From positions 248,001-312,000 of the forward strand of contig NZ_JAFMNX010000001.1 of assembly GCF_018457165.1 (NCBI RefSeq): 64,000 nucleotides of DNA, read 5' to 3'. Positions 1 through 8,260 of the stretch are shown in pieces; within the stretch, counting starts at the first letter, position 1; each line of letters starts with the position of its first letter. Under the pieces are notes generated by a model. That model worked only from the letters and a program-made list of their open reading frames with translations, did not search any database and had not been told where the DNA came from. A program made the position numbers and the translations under genes. Source of the stretch: Tianweitania aestuarii (lineage in GTDB: Bacteria; Pseudomonadota; Alphaproteobacteria; Rhizobiales; Rhizobiaceae).

Positions 1-2
1 AT

Positions 3-584
3 GCCGATCCCGTGCCGGCACCCGGCCCGGCCGCGTGGTCGGGCATCACCGCTGCCAGCGACGAATATCGGCGCGTGTTTCTGACCGGCCATTACCTCAA
101 TGATCGCGAAACGCTGGTGCAGGCGCTGACGGAACGCGGCGGCGGCTTCTGGGTGCTGACGCCGTTTCAAACGAACGATGGACCCATCGTGCTCGTGAAT
201 CGCGGCTTCGTGCAGTCGGACAAGCGCGATCCTTCGTCCCGCGCCCGGGGCCAGATCGAAGGCGAAACCACCGTTATAGGCCTTCTGCGCATCAGCGAGC
301 CGAAAGGCGGCTTTTTGCGCACGAACGATCCCGCCGCCGATCGCTGGTTTTCGCGCGACGTGGCGGCGATTGCGCAAAAGCGCGATCTCGACAATGCCGC
401 GCCCTTTTTCGTGGATGCGCAAGCCGTGCAACTGCCGCAAGCGCCGGTAGGCGGATTGACCGTTCTGCGTTTCAACAACACCCATCTGATCTACGCGCTG
501 ACCTGGTTCGGCCTCGCCTTGCTGATGGTGGTGGCGGCTTATTATCTCGTGCGGGAAGACCGACGCGCGCGTCGCGGGCCTTGA
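3..584 (+). CDS. SURF1 family cytochrome oxidase assembly protein (5' truncated)
   Basis: SURF1 proteins help insert heme a during assembly of aa3-type cytochrome c oxidase in the inner membrane. The reading frame is open to the left edge of the window, so the N-terminal transmembrane segment and first part of the protein are missing. The visible part has the SURF1 core (PIVLVNRGFV near the middle, and NTHLIYALTWFG leading into the C-terminal membrane helix), followed by a basic tail (LVREDRRARR). The TGA stop overlaps the first possible codon of the downstream sensor kinase gene, so the two are probably cotranscribed. This fits the redox-sensing function of the next pair. Confidence 0.88.
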   Translation, partial: ADPVPAPGPAAWSGITAASDEYRRVFLTGHYLNDRETLVQALTERGGGFWVLTPFQTNDGPIVLVNRGFVQSDKRDPSSRARGQIEGETTVIGLLRISEPKGGFLRTNDPAADRWFSRDVAAIAQKRDLDNAAPFFVDAQAVQLPQAPVGGLTVLRFNNTHLIYALTWFGLALLMVVAAYYLVREDRRARRGP

Positions 585-589
585 GCTCG

Positions 590-1936
590 ATGCCCGTAAC
601 GGATCGACAGCAAAAACTGTGGTATCAACGGCTTCGCTTCGCATGGAGCCCGACGCTGAACCACGACGCCACGAACAAGAACAACCTTCTTTTGCTGGTG
701 CAACTGCGCTGGCTGGCGGTGTGCGGCCAGATCATCACCATCCTGTTCGTCGGTTTCGGTCTTGGGGTCGACCTGCCGTTGTTGCCGATGGGGTTGATCC
801 TGCTCGGCCTCGTTGCGCTCAACATCTTCAGCCTGATGCGCGCGCGCAGCCAGTCGGCCCTGACAAATACCGAACTCTTCATCCAGCTTCTGCTCGATGT
901 CGCGACGCTGACCGCGCAGCTCTACCTCAGTGGCGGTGCCACCAACCCGTTCATCTCGCTTTACCTCCTTCAGGTGACGCTCGGCGCGGTTTTGCTGCAG
1001 CCCTGGTCGAGCTGGGTACTGGTGGCGCTGACGGCGCTTTGCTTCGTCTTTCTGTCGGTGTTCTTTCAACCGCTGGAGCTGCCGCATCTGGAGGAAACCG
1101 GCCTCCTGCAGCTGCATATCCAGGGCATGTTCTTCTGCTTCGTGCTGACGGCCGGACTGGTTGTGCTGTTTCTGATCCGGGCCAGCAGCAATCTGCGGGC
1201 ACGCGACGCCCGTTTGGCGGATCTGCGCCAGCAATCGGCCGAGGAACATCACATCGTGCGCATGGGCCTGCTGGCCTCCGGTGCCGCCCACGAACTCGGC
1301 ACGCCGCTTGCCACCCTTTCGGTGATCCTGAACGACTGGAAGCATATGCCCTTGTTCAGGCAAGAGCCGGAGCTGACGGAAGAGATCACGGAGATGCAAA
1401 GCCAGCTCGATCGCTGCAAGTCGATCGTGTCGGGCATCCTGATGTCGTCGGGCGAAGCGCGCGGCGAGGGCGTGGTGCGCACCACCGTCACCGGCTTCTT
1501 CGACGACCTCGTCGGTGAATGGCGCGCCAGCCGCTCGCCGCGCCATCTGGTGTTCCAGAACGGCTTTTCGCCCGATGCGGCGATCGTGTCCGATCTGTCG
1601 CTGAAGCAGGTCATCTTCAACGTGCTGGACAATGCGCATGAGGAATCGCCCAGCTGGATGAAGGTCGCGACCTCTCGTGAAGGCGACAATCTGCGCTTGA
1701 TCGTAACCGATGTGGGCAAGGGGTTTTCGCCGGAGATGCTGGCCGAAATCGGCCGTCCTTATCGCTCGAGCAAGGGACGTCCGGGCGGTGGTCTGGGGCT
1801 GTTTCTGGTGGTGAATGTCGTGCGCAAGCTTGGCGGTACGGTGTCGGCGACCAACCGGCCGGAAGGGGGCGCATGCGTCACCCTCGACCTGCCACTGTCT
1901 TCCTTGTCCGTCGAAGGGGTCGGTCATGCCCACTGA
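590..1936 (+). CDS. actS: RegB/ActS-type redox sensor histidine kinase
   Basis: Membrane sensor kinase of the RegB/PrrB/ActS family, which reports quinone-pool redox state to RegA/ActR. Six hydrophobic segments occupy about residues 35-200. The quinone-site motif GGATNPF lies at about 118-124 (numbered from the TTG at 581). The H-box AAHELGTPLA has the phospho-acceptor at about His237, and Cys279 in LDRCKSIV sits where RegB carries its redox-active cysteine. The N-box (LDNAHEESP) and glycine boxes (DVGKGFSPE, GGGLGLFL) are intact. A TTG at 581 overlaps the SURF1 stop; the ATG at 590 is in frame and is preferred. The 3' end overlaps actR by 11 bases. Known in relatives: control of oxidases, nitrogen and carbon metabolism. 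Confidence 0.92.
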   Translation: MPVTDRQQKLWYQRLRFAWSPTLNHDATNKNNLLLLVQLRWLAVCGQIITILFVGFGLGVDLPLLPMGLILLGLVALNIFSLMRARSQSALTNTELFIQLLLDVATLTAQLYLSGGATNPFISLYLLQVTLGAVLLQPWSSWVLVALTALCFVFLSVFFQPLELPHLEETGLLQLHIQGMFFCFVLTAGLVVLFLIRASSNLRARDARLADLRQQSAEEHHIVRMGLLASGAAHELGTPLATLSVILNDWKHMPLFRQEPELTEEITEMQSQLDRCKSIVSGILMSSGEARGEGVVRTTVTGFFDDLVGEWRASRSPRHLVFQNGFSPDAAIVSDLSLKQVIFNVLDNAHEESPSWMKVATSREGDNLRLIVTDVGKGFSPEMLAEIGRPYRSSKGRPGGGLGLFLVVNVVRKLGGTVSATNRPEGGACVTLDLPLSSLSVEGVGHAH

Positions 1937-2459
1937 GCGCTCCCTTGTGATCGTGGAAGACGACGCCAGTTTTGCGCGCGCCCTGAAGCGCTCCTTCGAG
2001 CGACGCGGTTACACCGTGCGCTTGTGCGATTCCGTGCCGGCTCTACGCGATCTCCTGAGCGGTTATGATCCCGGCTTCGCCGTTGTCGATCTCAAGCTTG
2101 TGGGTGGCTCGGGGCTGGAATGCGTTCAGGCGCTGCATGAGCATGATCCGGACACGCGCATCGTGGTTCTGACCGGCTTTGCCAGCATCGCGACGGCGGT
2201 TGAAGCGATCAAGCTCGGCGCGCGGCATTATCTCGCCAAGCCTGCCAACACCGACGATATCGAGGAAGCCTTTGGCCGCGTCGATGGCGACACGGCCGTG
2301 CCGCTGACCGAGCGGCCGACGTCGCTGAAGAACCTGGAATGGGAGCGCATCCACGAAACGCTGGTGGACACCGGTTTCAACATTTCCGAAACGGCGCGAC
2401 GGCTCGGCATGCATCGCCGCACGCTGGCGCGGAAGCTCGAAAAGCGGCGTATTACCTGA
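1926..2459 (+). CDS. actR: RegA/ActR-type response regulator
   Basis: Partner of the preceding sensor kinase: an N-terminal receiver domain and a short C-terminal Fis-like DNA-binding helix-turn-helix, 177 residues in all, the usual RegA/PrrA/ActR size. Acidic residues Glu11-Asp12, the phospho-acceptor Asp55 in VVDLKL and Lys105 in LAKPA are visible. The helix-turn-helix (NISETARRLGMHRRTL) is the nearly invariant RegA version. The ATG at 1926 begins a protein with the standard receiver start and overlaps the kinase stop, implying translational coupling. The gene ends three bases before the convergent DeoR-type gene, with no obvious hairpin between. Confidence 0.93.
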   Translation: MPTERSLVIVEDDASFARALKRSFERRGYTVRLCDSVPALRDLLSGYDPGFAVVDLKLVGGSGLECVQALHEHDPDTRIVVLTGFASIATAVEAIKLGARHYLAKPANTDDIEEAFGRVDGDTAVPLTERPTSLKNLEWERIHETLVDTGFNISETARRLGMHRRTLARKLEKRRIT

Positions 2460-2462
2460 CCG

Positions 2463-3269
2463 TCAGGCCCTTGCTGTCTGCGGCAGGTGAAGGGTGACAC
2501 CGAAATCGAGCAGGCGCGCGTTCAACGATGCAGGCGGCGCACGATCGGTGACGAGACTATGAACGTCGCGCATCGAACCGAGCCGCACCAGAGCAGTCTT
2601 GTTGAACTTGCTGTTGTCGACCGCCAGGATGACCTGCGTTGCCTGTTTCATCGCCGTTGAAACGATCGCGACCTCCGTGTGGTCGTCATCGCAAAGATCG
2701 CCCTCGTCGTCGATGCCGCTGACCGACACCACGGCGTAATCGAACTTGAAGCGCCGGATGAAGTCGGTCGTGTCTTCGCCCGACACGCCGCCATCGATCG
2801 GCCGCACGAAGCCGCCGGGAATGGCCAGGGTGAACTCGGAATGTTCGCTGATCAGGGATGCGACGCGCAAACTATAGGTGACGATCCGCAGCCCCCGTTT
2901 TGCAAGGAGGGCGCGCGCCACCGCCTCGCAGGTCGTGCCGGTATCGAGAAACACGGTCGCCCCATCGGGGATGAGGCGTGCAACGGTTGCTGCGATCCGC
3001 GTTTTTTCCACAGCCCGATCGGTGCGGCGCTGGCGATAGGTGCCGGGATCAAGCGGAACGGCAAGGGCTGCGCCGCCATGCAGCCGACGAACCCGACCGG
3101 CTTCTTCCAGTGCCATAATGTCGCGCCGCGCCGTTTGCGTCGTGACGGAATAACGCCGCGTAATTTCATCGACGGAAACAAAGTTCCGTTCTTCGATCTC
3201 GCGCAGCAACGACGCTTGGCGGCGCGTTTTCTTGTTGGCTGCTTCTGCGCTCTGATCGTCGAATGTCAT
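2463..3269 (-). CDS. DeoR-family transcriptional regulator
   Basis: Sugar-metabolism type repressor with an N-terminal winged helix (about residues 17-70; SVTTQTARRDI and RVRRLHGGA are typical DeoR/GlpR motifs) and a C-terminal phospho-sugar sensing domain (about 84-245; GTTCEAVARAL, SGEDTTDFIRR). The open frame extends upstream, but the ATG at 3269 gives the family start and a protein of 268 residues. No sugar catabolic gene is adjacent. The only divergent neighbour is the autotransporter, which starts 165 bases away, so the ligand and target cannot be named. It may regulate itself and the autotransporter, but this is inference. Confidence 0.85.
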   Translation of the reverse strand: MTFDDQSAEAANKKTRRQASLLREIEERNFVSVDEITRRYSVTTQTARRDIMALEEAGRVRRLHGGAALAVPLDPGTYRQRRTDRAVEKTRIAATVARLIPDGATVFLDTGTTCEAVARALLAKRGLRIVTYSLRVASLISEHSEFTLAIPGGFVRPIDGGVSGEDTTDFIRRFKFDYAVVSVSGIDDEGDLCDDDHTEVAIVSTAMKQATQVILAVDNSKFNKTALVRLGSMRDVHSLVTDRAPPASLNARLLDFGVTLHLPQTARA

Positions 3270-3346
3270 CGCTGAAAGGCTTCCCGTTGGCCAAGGCAAG
3301 ATGTGCACAGCTTCATCGTTGAATTTTTACGAGGGTCAATTTCCTG

Positions 3347-3375
3347 TTGCGTAACTGACATACATCCCCATTAAT
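3347..3375 (+). promoter_or_regulatory. Candidate sigma70-type promoter of the autotransporter gene
   Basis: TTGCGT, 17 bases, then ATTAAT, lying 60 bases before the autotransporter start in the 165-base divergent region shared with the DeoR-type gene. The spacing is ideal but the boxes match only partly, so this is a guess from pattern. Confidence 0.25.
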
Positions 3376-3434
3376 GTCCGCAAAACAACATTTCTGCAGG
3401 TTCACCAACAATCATCTTGGGGGTTTTTTAGCTT

Positions 3435-6400
3435 ATGGCAAACACATCTGCGAGAGGCCGCACGCATGCGGCGCTCAAGGCGACAACGGCAGGCATGCTG
3501 TTGCTGGCGTTCGGTGCGGGGGCACAGGCGCAGGACGCGACCGAGAACTCTCACTCGCTGAAGTTCATGGTCTTCAACATCTGGAATCAGAACCAGAATT
3601 CCAAAATGTGGGATCCAACTGCCAAGGCGAATGGCGAGTTTGTCTTCAACGAAACGATGAAGGCGCTCTTGTCTGGCGTAACGCCGGATGTCCTGGTTCT
3701 GCCGGAGCTGAACAACAACAACCGGACCCCAGATGGCTTCACGGAGAACGTTTCCGACGCCATTACCCGCAATACTCTGGATGTGTTGAATGGCCTGCCG
3801 CGCAAGCCAGGCTTCACGTCTTACGAGAAAAATCTCGATGAAGGCTCCAAAGGGAGCGGTCGGGTGTTCTCGAGCGTGCCATTTGAGAACCTGCCGGGTG
3901 ACACCGTGCACATGCGGCCCGGCAACGGCTTCCCGGATTTGGTGGTGACGGGCATCCACCTCAACTACTATGACGAACCTACATACCGTCTGCCTGAAGC
4001 CAAGCGGCTCAACCAAGCTGCCGCTTCCGTGAACGTGCCAAGCGTCATCATGGGCGATTTCAATGCCGGCGACGTTTCGGAACGCGGTCTGCACAGCGCA
4101 GATCAGCAGGCCTACCTTTTCGGTCGCGTCGTAAGCGATGATGGGGCGAGCCAGCTATGGAAGGACCTCGCGCAAGAATATATTCCGGCGGGGAGGGAAG
4201 CAGAGTTCAACGCTTATCTTGATGATATGCGTACAAGTGTGAACGGCACGTACAAATATCGAACATTCATCGACAGCTATTTCGCTGCGAACCGAGAAGA
4301 GTTTCCTGGAAAGACCTCATCAGGTCAGCTGAGCTGGCGCGAATGGGAAACCATCATCGCCAAGGACATGGCCGCTAAAGGCCTGACCTTCGAAGACGAG
4401 ACCTATCCGGTTGCCAGCAACACGCCGGTGACGATGAACGTCCTGAAAAAGCAGTATCAGCTGTTCCAGCAGGAACGAAACCGCGAGCTCTACACGCCAA
4501 GCGAAGTTGGGGATGGTCGGGCGACCTGGACCAGTGATGGCGAAGATGCCACCAACACCTGGCCTAGCTGGGATCGCGTCAACATCGACCACATCATGAT
4601 GTCGCGACCCTTCGCGAAGTGGGCTGAAATCAGTGACACCGGTCCGTACACCGGGACCTTGGCCCAGGAAGCGACGCTACCCGGCGGCGGTTCTTTGTCC
4701 GACCATGAAGCCGTGGCTCAGGAACTGCGTTGGATCGGGCCGAAGCTGGAGACCTATGCGGATGGTGCGGCTGCCAAGACGCGGCTGGTCTGGGGCAAAG
4801 GCGCTTATGACTTTGACGGGCGCAACAAGGAGTTCTTCCTGACGCGCAACAATATGCGCACCGACGTGCATCTCGGTCAGATCGCGGATGAGAACGGCAA
4901 TCCGATTCTCGCCGGTTTGACCGTTGACGAAAAGAAGATGCTGCTCGATTGCGCCAGCACGGATGCCCGCTTTGCCAAGGCGATCCAGGAGTATTGCATC
5001 GACGATCATTCCTTTATCGGCGAAACGCTGGTGACGGATGGCGGCACGCTGATCGTGGACGAAGACGCGGCACTTGGCGGCGTCGATGCTGATCTGCGTC
5101 TGGCAAATGGCACGCTGCGTATCAACGGCACGGCAATGTCCAGCCTTGATCGCGAAGTGAAGCTCGACGCATCGGGTGCGATCGACGTGGTGGATGCGGG
5201 TGCCGATGTGTCGGTGCGCCAGGCCATCAGCGGGCAGGGCGGTCTCGCCAAGCGCGGCGCAGGCATGCTGACGCTCGATGCGGCCAACAGCTATACCGGC
5301 GGCACGCTGGTGGAAGCCGGTACGCTGCGCGCCGGTGTTGCAGGCGGTCTGGTGGACAACACCGATTACACCGTGAATGGCGGTCGTCTCGACCTCAACA
5401 ACCACGATCTTGTTGCCGCCTCTCTGTCGGGTCTCGGCGGCAGCGTCGGGCTGGGCAGCGCTTCGTTGCTGGTGGATCAGTCCATCAACACGCGCTTCGA
5501 CGGCACGATCGATGGTGCAGGCAGCCTCACCAAATCAGGCGATGGCTGGCTCGTGTTGAACGGCGTGAACGGCTATACGGGCGGCACGCAGGTGCTGAAC
5601 GGCGGTTTGATCATCGGCGACGCCGATCATGCCGGTGCGTCTATCGTGGGCAACGTCGCTCTGGCCGACGGCGCGATCCTGGCCGGCTCCGGCACGATGG
5701 GCGGTTTGACCGTGGCGTCGGGCGCAACCGTTGCACCGGGCAACTCGATCGGAACGCTGCGCGTGGCCGGCGATGTGACGCTTGCGGCCGGCTCGACTTA
5801 TCAGGTCGAGATCGACCCGTCGGGCGCCGGTGACCGGATCGCGGCAACGGGTTCGGCGCAGATCGAAGGCGCCAACGTCTTCGTTCAAAAGGCACAAGGC
5901 ACCTATACACCAGGCCGTCGCTACGAAATCCTGACGGCTCTGGGTGGGATCGATGGTCGCTTTGCGGCATTGAACCAGAATCTGCCGTTCATCGATCTCG
6001 GCTTCACCTATGATCCGACGCGCGTGACGCTCGATGTGGCGCGCAACGCGGTCGACTTCGCAACGGTGGGTGAAACAGCCAATCAGCGGGCAACGGCCGG
6101 TGCGGTTGAAGCGCTGGGCGGCGGCAATGCCGTTTATGATGCCGTGGTGTGGCAGGCCGACGAAGAGGCTGCGCGGACCGCTTTCGATGCGCTTTCGGGC
6201 GAAGTGCATGCGTCCACCAGGACGGCGCTGATCAACGACAGCGCCATGTTGCGCAACGCGGCCAACGAGCGCATCCGTACGGCCTTTGCTTCTGTAGGAG
6301 CAACCGATCTGCCGGTGATGTCTTATGCCGACGGCGCAAAAGCCATCCAGTCGACCGGTCCTGCCGGTCCGACGCTGTGGACGCAGGGCTTTGGCGTGTG

Positions 6401-7187
6401 GAGCACGACTAAGGGCACGAGCGAAACGGCGGAACTCGAACAGTCCACCGGCGGCTTCTTCACGGGCTTCGACGGTGCGCTTTCGGAAACCTGGCGCCTC
6501 GGTTTGATGGCCGGCTACAGCCACTCGTCCTTTGATGTGGACGGCCGCTCGTCATCGGCCAGCAGCGACAACTACCATCTCGGCCTTTATGGTGGCGGTC
6601 AGTGGGACAGAACATCGTTGCGCGCCGGCGTCGGTTATAGCTGGCATTCGATCGAAACCAGCCGCTCCGTTGCCTTCACCGGCTTCAGCGACGGCTTGTC
6701 GGGTGACTATGATGCCGGCACGTTCCAGGCCTTTGGTGAACTGGCGCATCGCTTCGATGTGGGGCAGGCCGCGATCGAGCCCTTCGCCAACCTCGCCTAT
6801 GTCAGCCTTGACACCGACGGCTTCACCGAACGCGGCGGGGCAGCTGCCCTTTCGGTCGACGGCGGCTCGATGGACACGACCTTCACGACGCTCGGCGTTC
6901 GTGCATCGGCTCCGTTCAACCTTGGCAGCGTGACGGCACAGGCACGCGGTCTGATCGGCTGGCAGCATGCTTATGGCGACACTTCGCCGAACACCAATGT
7001 CGCCTTTGCCGGCGGCGGCGCGTTCGACGTCACGGGGGCCGCGGTTGCGGACGATACGGCCGTGATCGAAGCCGGCATCGACTTCACCTTGAGCGAACGT
7101 GCAACGCTCGGCGTGCAGTATGGCGGCCAGTTCGGCTCCGACTTCACCCAGAACGCGGTGAAGGCGAAGTTCAGCCTGAACTTCTGA
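3435..7187 (+). CDS. Autotransporter with EEP-family (nuclease/phosphodiesterase-like) passenger
   Basis: A 1250-residue type V secreted protein. Residues 1-33 form a signal peptide ending AQAQ. Residues 42-435 are an endonuclease/exonuclease/phosphatase fold with the active-site set present: Asn48 (VFNIWN), Glu91 (LPELN), His175 (GIHLNYY), Asp208 and Asn210 (MGDFNAGD), Asp385 (NIDHIM), and Asp423-His424 (LSDHEAV). Residues 530-870 hold autotransporter-associated beta-strand repeats (SYTGGTLVEAG, GYTGGTQVLNG) and the PGNSIGTL junction. Residues about 985-1250 are the outer-membrane barrel ending in Asn-Phe. The substrate (nucleic acid, phospholipid head group or other phosphodiester) cannot be told. 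The EEP half looks AT-richer than the barrel half. A terminator follows. Confidence 0.9.
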   Translation: MANTSARGRTHAALKATTAGMLLLAFGAGAQAQDATENSHSLKFMVFNIWNQNQNSKMWDPTAKANGEFVFNETMKALLSGVTPDVLVLPELNNNNRTPDGFTENVSDAITRNTLDVLNGLPRKPGFTSYEKNLDEGSKGSGRVFSSVPFENLPGDTVHMRPGNGFPDLVVTGIHLNYYDEPTYRLPEAKRLNQAAASVNVPSVIMGDFNAGDVSERGLHSADQQAYLFGRVVSDDGASQLWKDLAQEYIPAGREAEFNAYLDDMRTSVNGTYKYRTFIDSYFAANREEFPGKTSSGQLSWREWETIIAKDMAAKGLTFEDETYPVASNTPVTMNVLKKQYQLFQQERNRELYTPSEVGDGRATWTSDGEDATNTWPSWDRVNIDHIMMSRPFAKWAEISDTGPYTGTLAQEATLPGGGSLSDHEAVAQELRWIGPKLETYADGAAAKTRLVWGKGAYDFDGRNKEFFLTRNNMRTDVHLGQIADENGNPILAGLTVDEKKMLLDCASTDARFAKAIQEYCIDDHSFIGETLVTDGGTLIVDEDAALGGVDADLRLANGTLRINGTAMSSLDREVKLDASGAIDVVDAGADVSVRQAISGQGGLAKRGAGMLTLDAANSYTGGTLVEAGTLRAGVAGGLVDNTDYTVNGGRLDLNNHDLVAASLSGLGGSVGLGSASLLVDQSINTRFDGTIDGAGSLTKSGDGWLVLNGVNGYTGGTQVLNGGLIIGDADHAGASIVGNVALADGAILAGSGTMGGLTVASGATVAPGNSIGTLRVAGDVTLAAGSTYQVEIDPSGAGDRIAATGSAQIEGANVFVQKAQGTYTPGRRYEILTALGGIDGRFAALNQNLPFIDLGFTYDPTRVTLDVARNAVDFATVGETANQRATAGAVEALGGGNAVYDAVVWQADEEAARTAFDALSGEVHASTRTALINDSAMLRNAANERIRTAFASVGATDLPVMSYADGAKAIQSTGPAGPTLWTQGFGVWSTTKGTSETAELEQSTGGFFTGFDGALSETWRLGLMAGYSHSSFDVDGRSSSASSDNYHLGLYGGGQWDRTSLRAGVGYSWHSIETSRSVAFTGFSDGLSGDYDAGTFQAFGELAHRFDVGQAAIEPFANLAYVSLDTDGFTERGGAAALSVDGGSMDTTFTTLGVRASAPFNLGSVTAQARGLIGWQHAYGDTSPNTNVAFAGGGAFDVTGAAVADDTAVIEAGIDFTLSERATLGVQYGGQFGSDFTQNAVKAKFSLNF

Positions 7188-7206
7188 TCGGATCAAGGAA
7201 CGAAAG

Positions 7207-7242
7207 AAAAGGCCCGCGTCGGAAACGGTGCGGGCCTTTTTT
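7207..7242 (+). terminator. Rho-independent terminator after the autotransporter
   Basis: GGCCCGC pairs with GCGGGCC around a 12-base loop, flanked by an A-run before and a T-run after. It can act in both directions, but the convergent VOC gene ends further right, so it chiefly serves the autotransporter. Confidence 0.85.
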
Positions 7243-7271
7243 ATGGTTGCGAACGATGTTGAACAGGATAG

Positions 7272-8135
7272 TCAGATCGGCTTCTGTCGCAGGCTGAGCG
7301 ATGTGCCCCATGGGTCTTCGATCCGGATGCCGCTCGTTTGCGGATGAAGCGCAACGCCTGCCGCTTCGAGGCCGGCAACGGTTTTGTCATAGGTGGCGGG
7401 ATCTGCTGCGAGCAGCTCGACTTGGCGCAGCCCGGTTGCGCCTGAGGTGTGGCGGGTGGCGTTGCGGCTGTTCCAGATGTTGCCGGCAAGGTGGTGGTGA
7501 TAGCCGCCCGAACCGAAGAAGCTCGCGCCGGGATAACGCGCGGTAATGTCGAGGCCGAGCGCGTCGGCATAAAAGGCGTCAGCTTGCGCCGTTGCACCGA
7601 CCTGCAGATGCACGTGCCCGATGATCGAACCGGCTGGCGCGCCCTGCCATTCCCTGCCTTGCGCCGCAGCCATCAGATTGTTGAGATCGAGCCGCTCCGT
7701 GACCATGCCGAGCTTGCCGTCATGGTAGGGCCATTGCGATGACGGGCGGTCGACATAGACTTCGATGCCGTTGCCTTCGGGATCGGTGAGATAGAGCGCT
7801 TCGCTGACAGCATGGTCCGACGCGCCCTGAAAGGAAAAGCGGTTGCGGGCGAGATGGTAAACCCAGCTGCCGAGATCGGCGCGTTCGGGGAGCAGGAAGG
7901 CGGTGTGGAACAACCCGGCTTCGGTCGGTGCCGAACGCGGCGCGGCGGTATCGCCCACCAGTTCCAGAAAGGCGCGGTTTCCTGCGCCAAGCTGCACAAT
8001 CCCATCCGACTGGTCGATCAACTGGAGGCCGAGAACCGTCTGGTAGAAGTGGCTGATACCGGCGAGATCATTGACCCGCAGCGAAACGGTGCCGATCCGC
8101 AGGGGGGCGGAGGATGAGGTGATGAACGTGGACAT
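7272..8135 (-). CDS. VOC-family (glyoxalase/extradiol dioxygenase, CatE-like) protein
   Basis: Two vicinal-oxygen-chelate modules in 287 residues. The first (about 10-130) has LFHTAFLLP and DPEGNGIEVY; the second (about 172-285) has IGHVHLQVG, GYHHHLAGN and EDPWGTSLSL. The length and two-module plan match Bacillus CatE-like catechol-2,3-dioxygenase family members. The position of the last metal ligand in the second module reads Ser-Leu rather than a clear acidic residue, so activity is uncertain. The ATG at 8135 follows a GGGAG box; an upstream in-frame extension is judged non-coding. It stands alone between convergent and same-strand neighbours. Confidence 0.82.
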   Translation of the reverse strand: MSTFITSSSAPLRIGTVSLRVNDLAGISHFYQTVLGLQLIDQSDGIVQLGAGNRAFLELVGDTAAPRSAPTEAGLFHTAFLLPERADLGSWVYHLARNRFSFQGASDHAVSEALYLTDPEGNGIEVYVDRPSSQWPYHDGKLGMVTERLDLNNLMAAAQGREWQGAPAGSIIGHVHLQVGATAQADAFYADALGLDITARYPGASFFGSGGYHHHLAGNIWNSRNATRHTSGATGLRQVELLAADPATYDKTVAGLEAAGVALHPQTSGIRIEDPWGTSLSLRQKPI

Positions 8136-8260
8136 CGAGGATCTTGCTCCCTTTGCAAGGGCGCGGTTTTTGCACCGCTGCACGATCCAGAAGATGCCTA
8201 TGCCTGTTCGTTCACGCTAGGCTGCATTCCGGCGATTGTTCGTTCGATAAAGAGGAACGA

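Noticed and set aside
542-1933. A 463-codon open frame on the minus strand opposite the sensor kinase gene
   Set aside because: It mirrors a well-supported histidine kinase gene. Its product is a His/Arg/Gln-rich sequence without motifs, a common artefact of GC-rich codon bias.
8206-8245. Repeated TGTTCGTTC motif between the VOC and diguanylate cyclase genes
   Set aside because: Two nine-base copies only, with no symmetry or promoter relation; this is expected by chance in such sequence.
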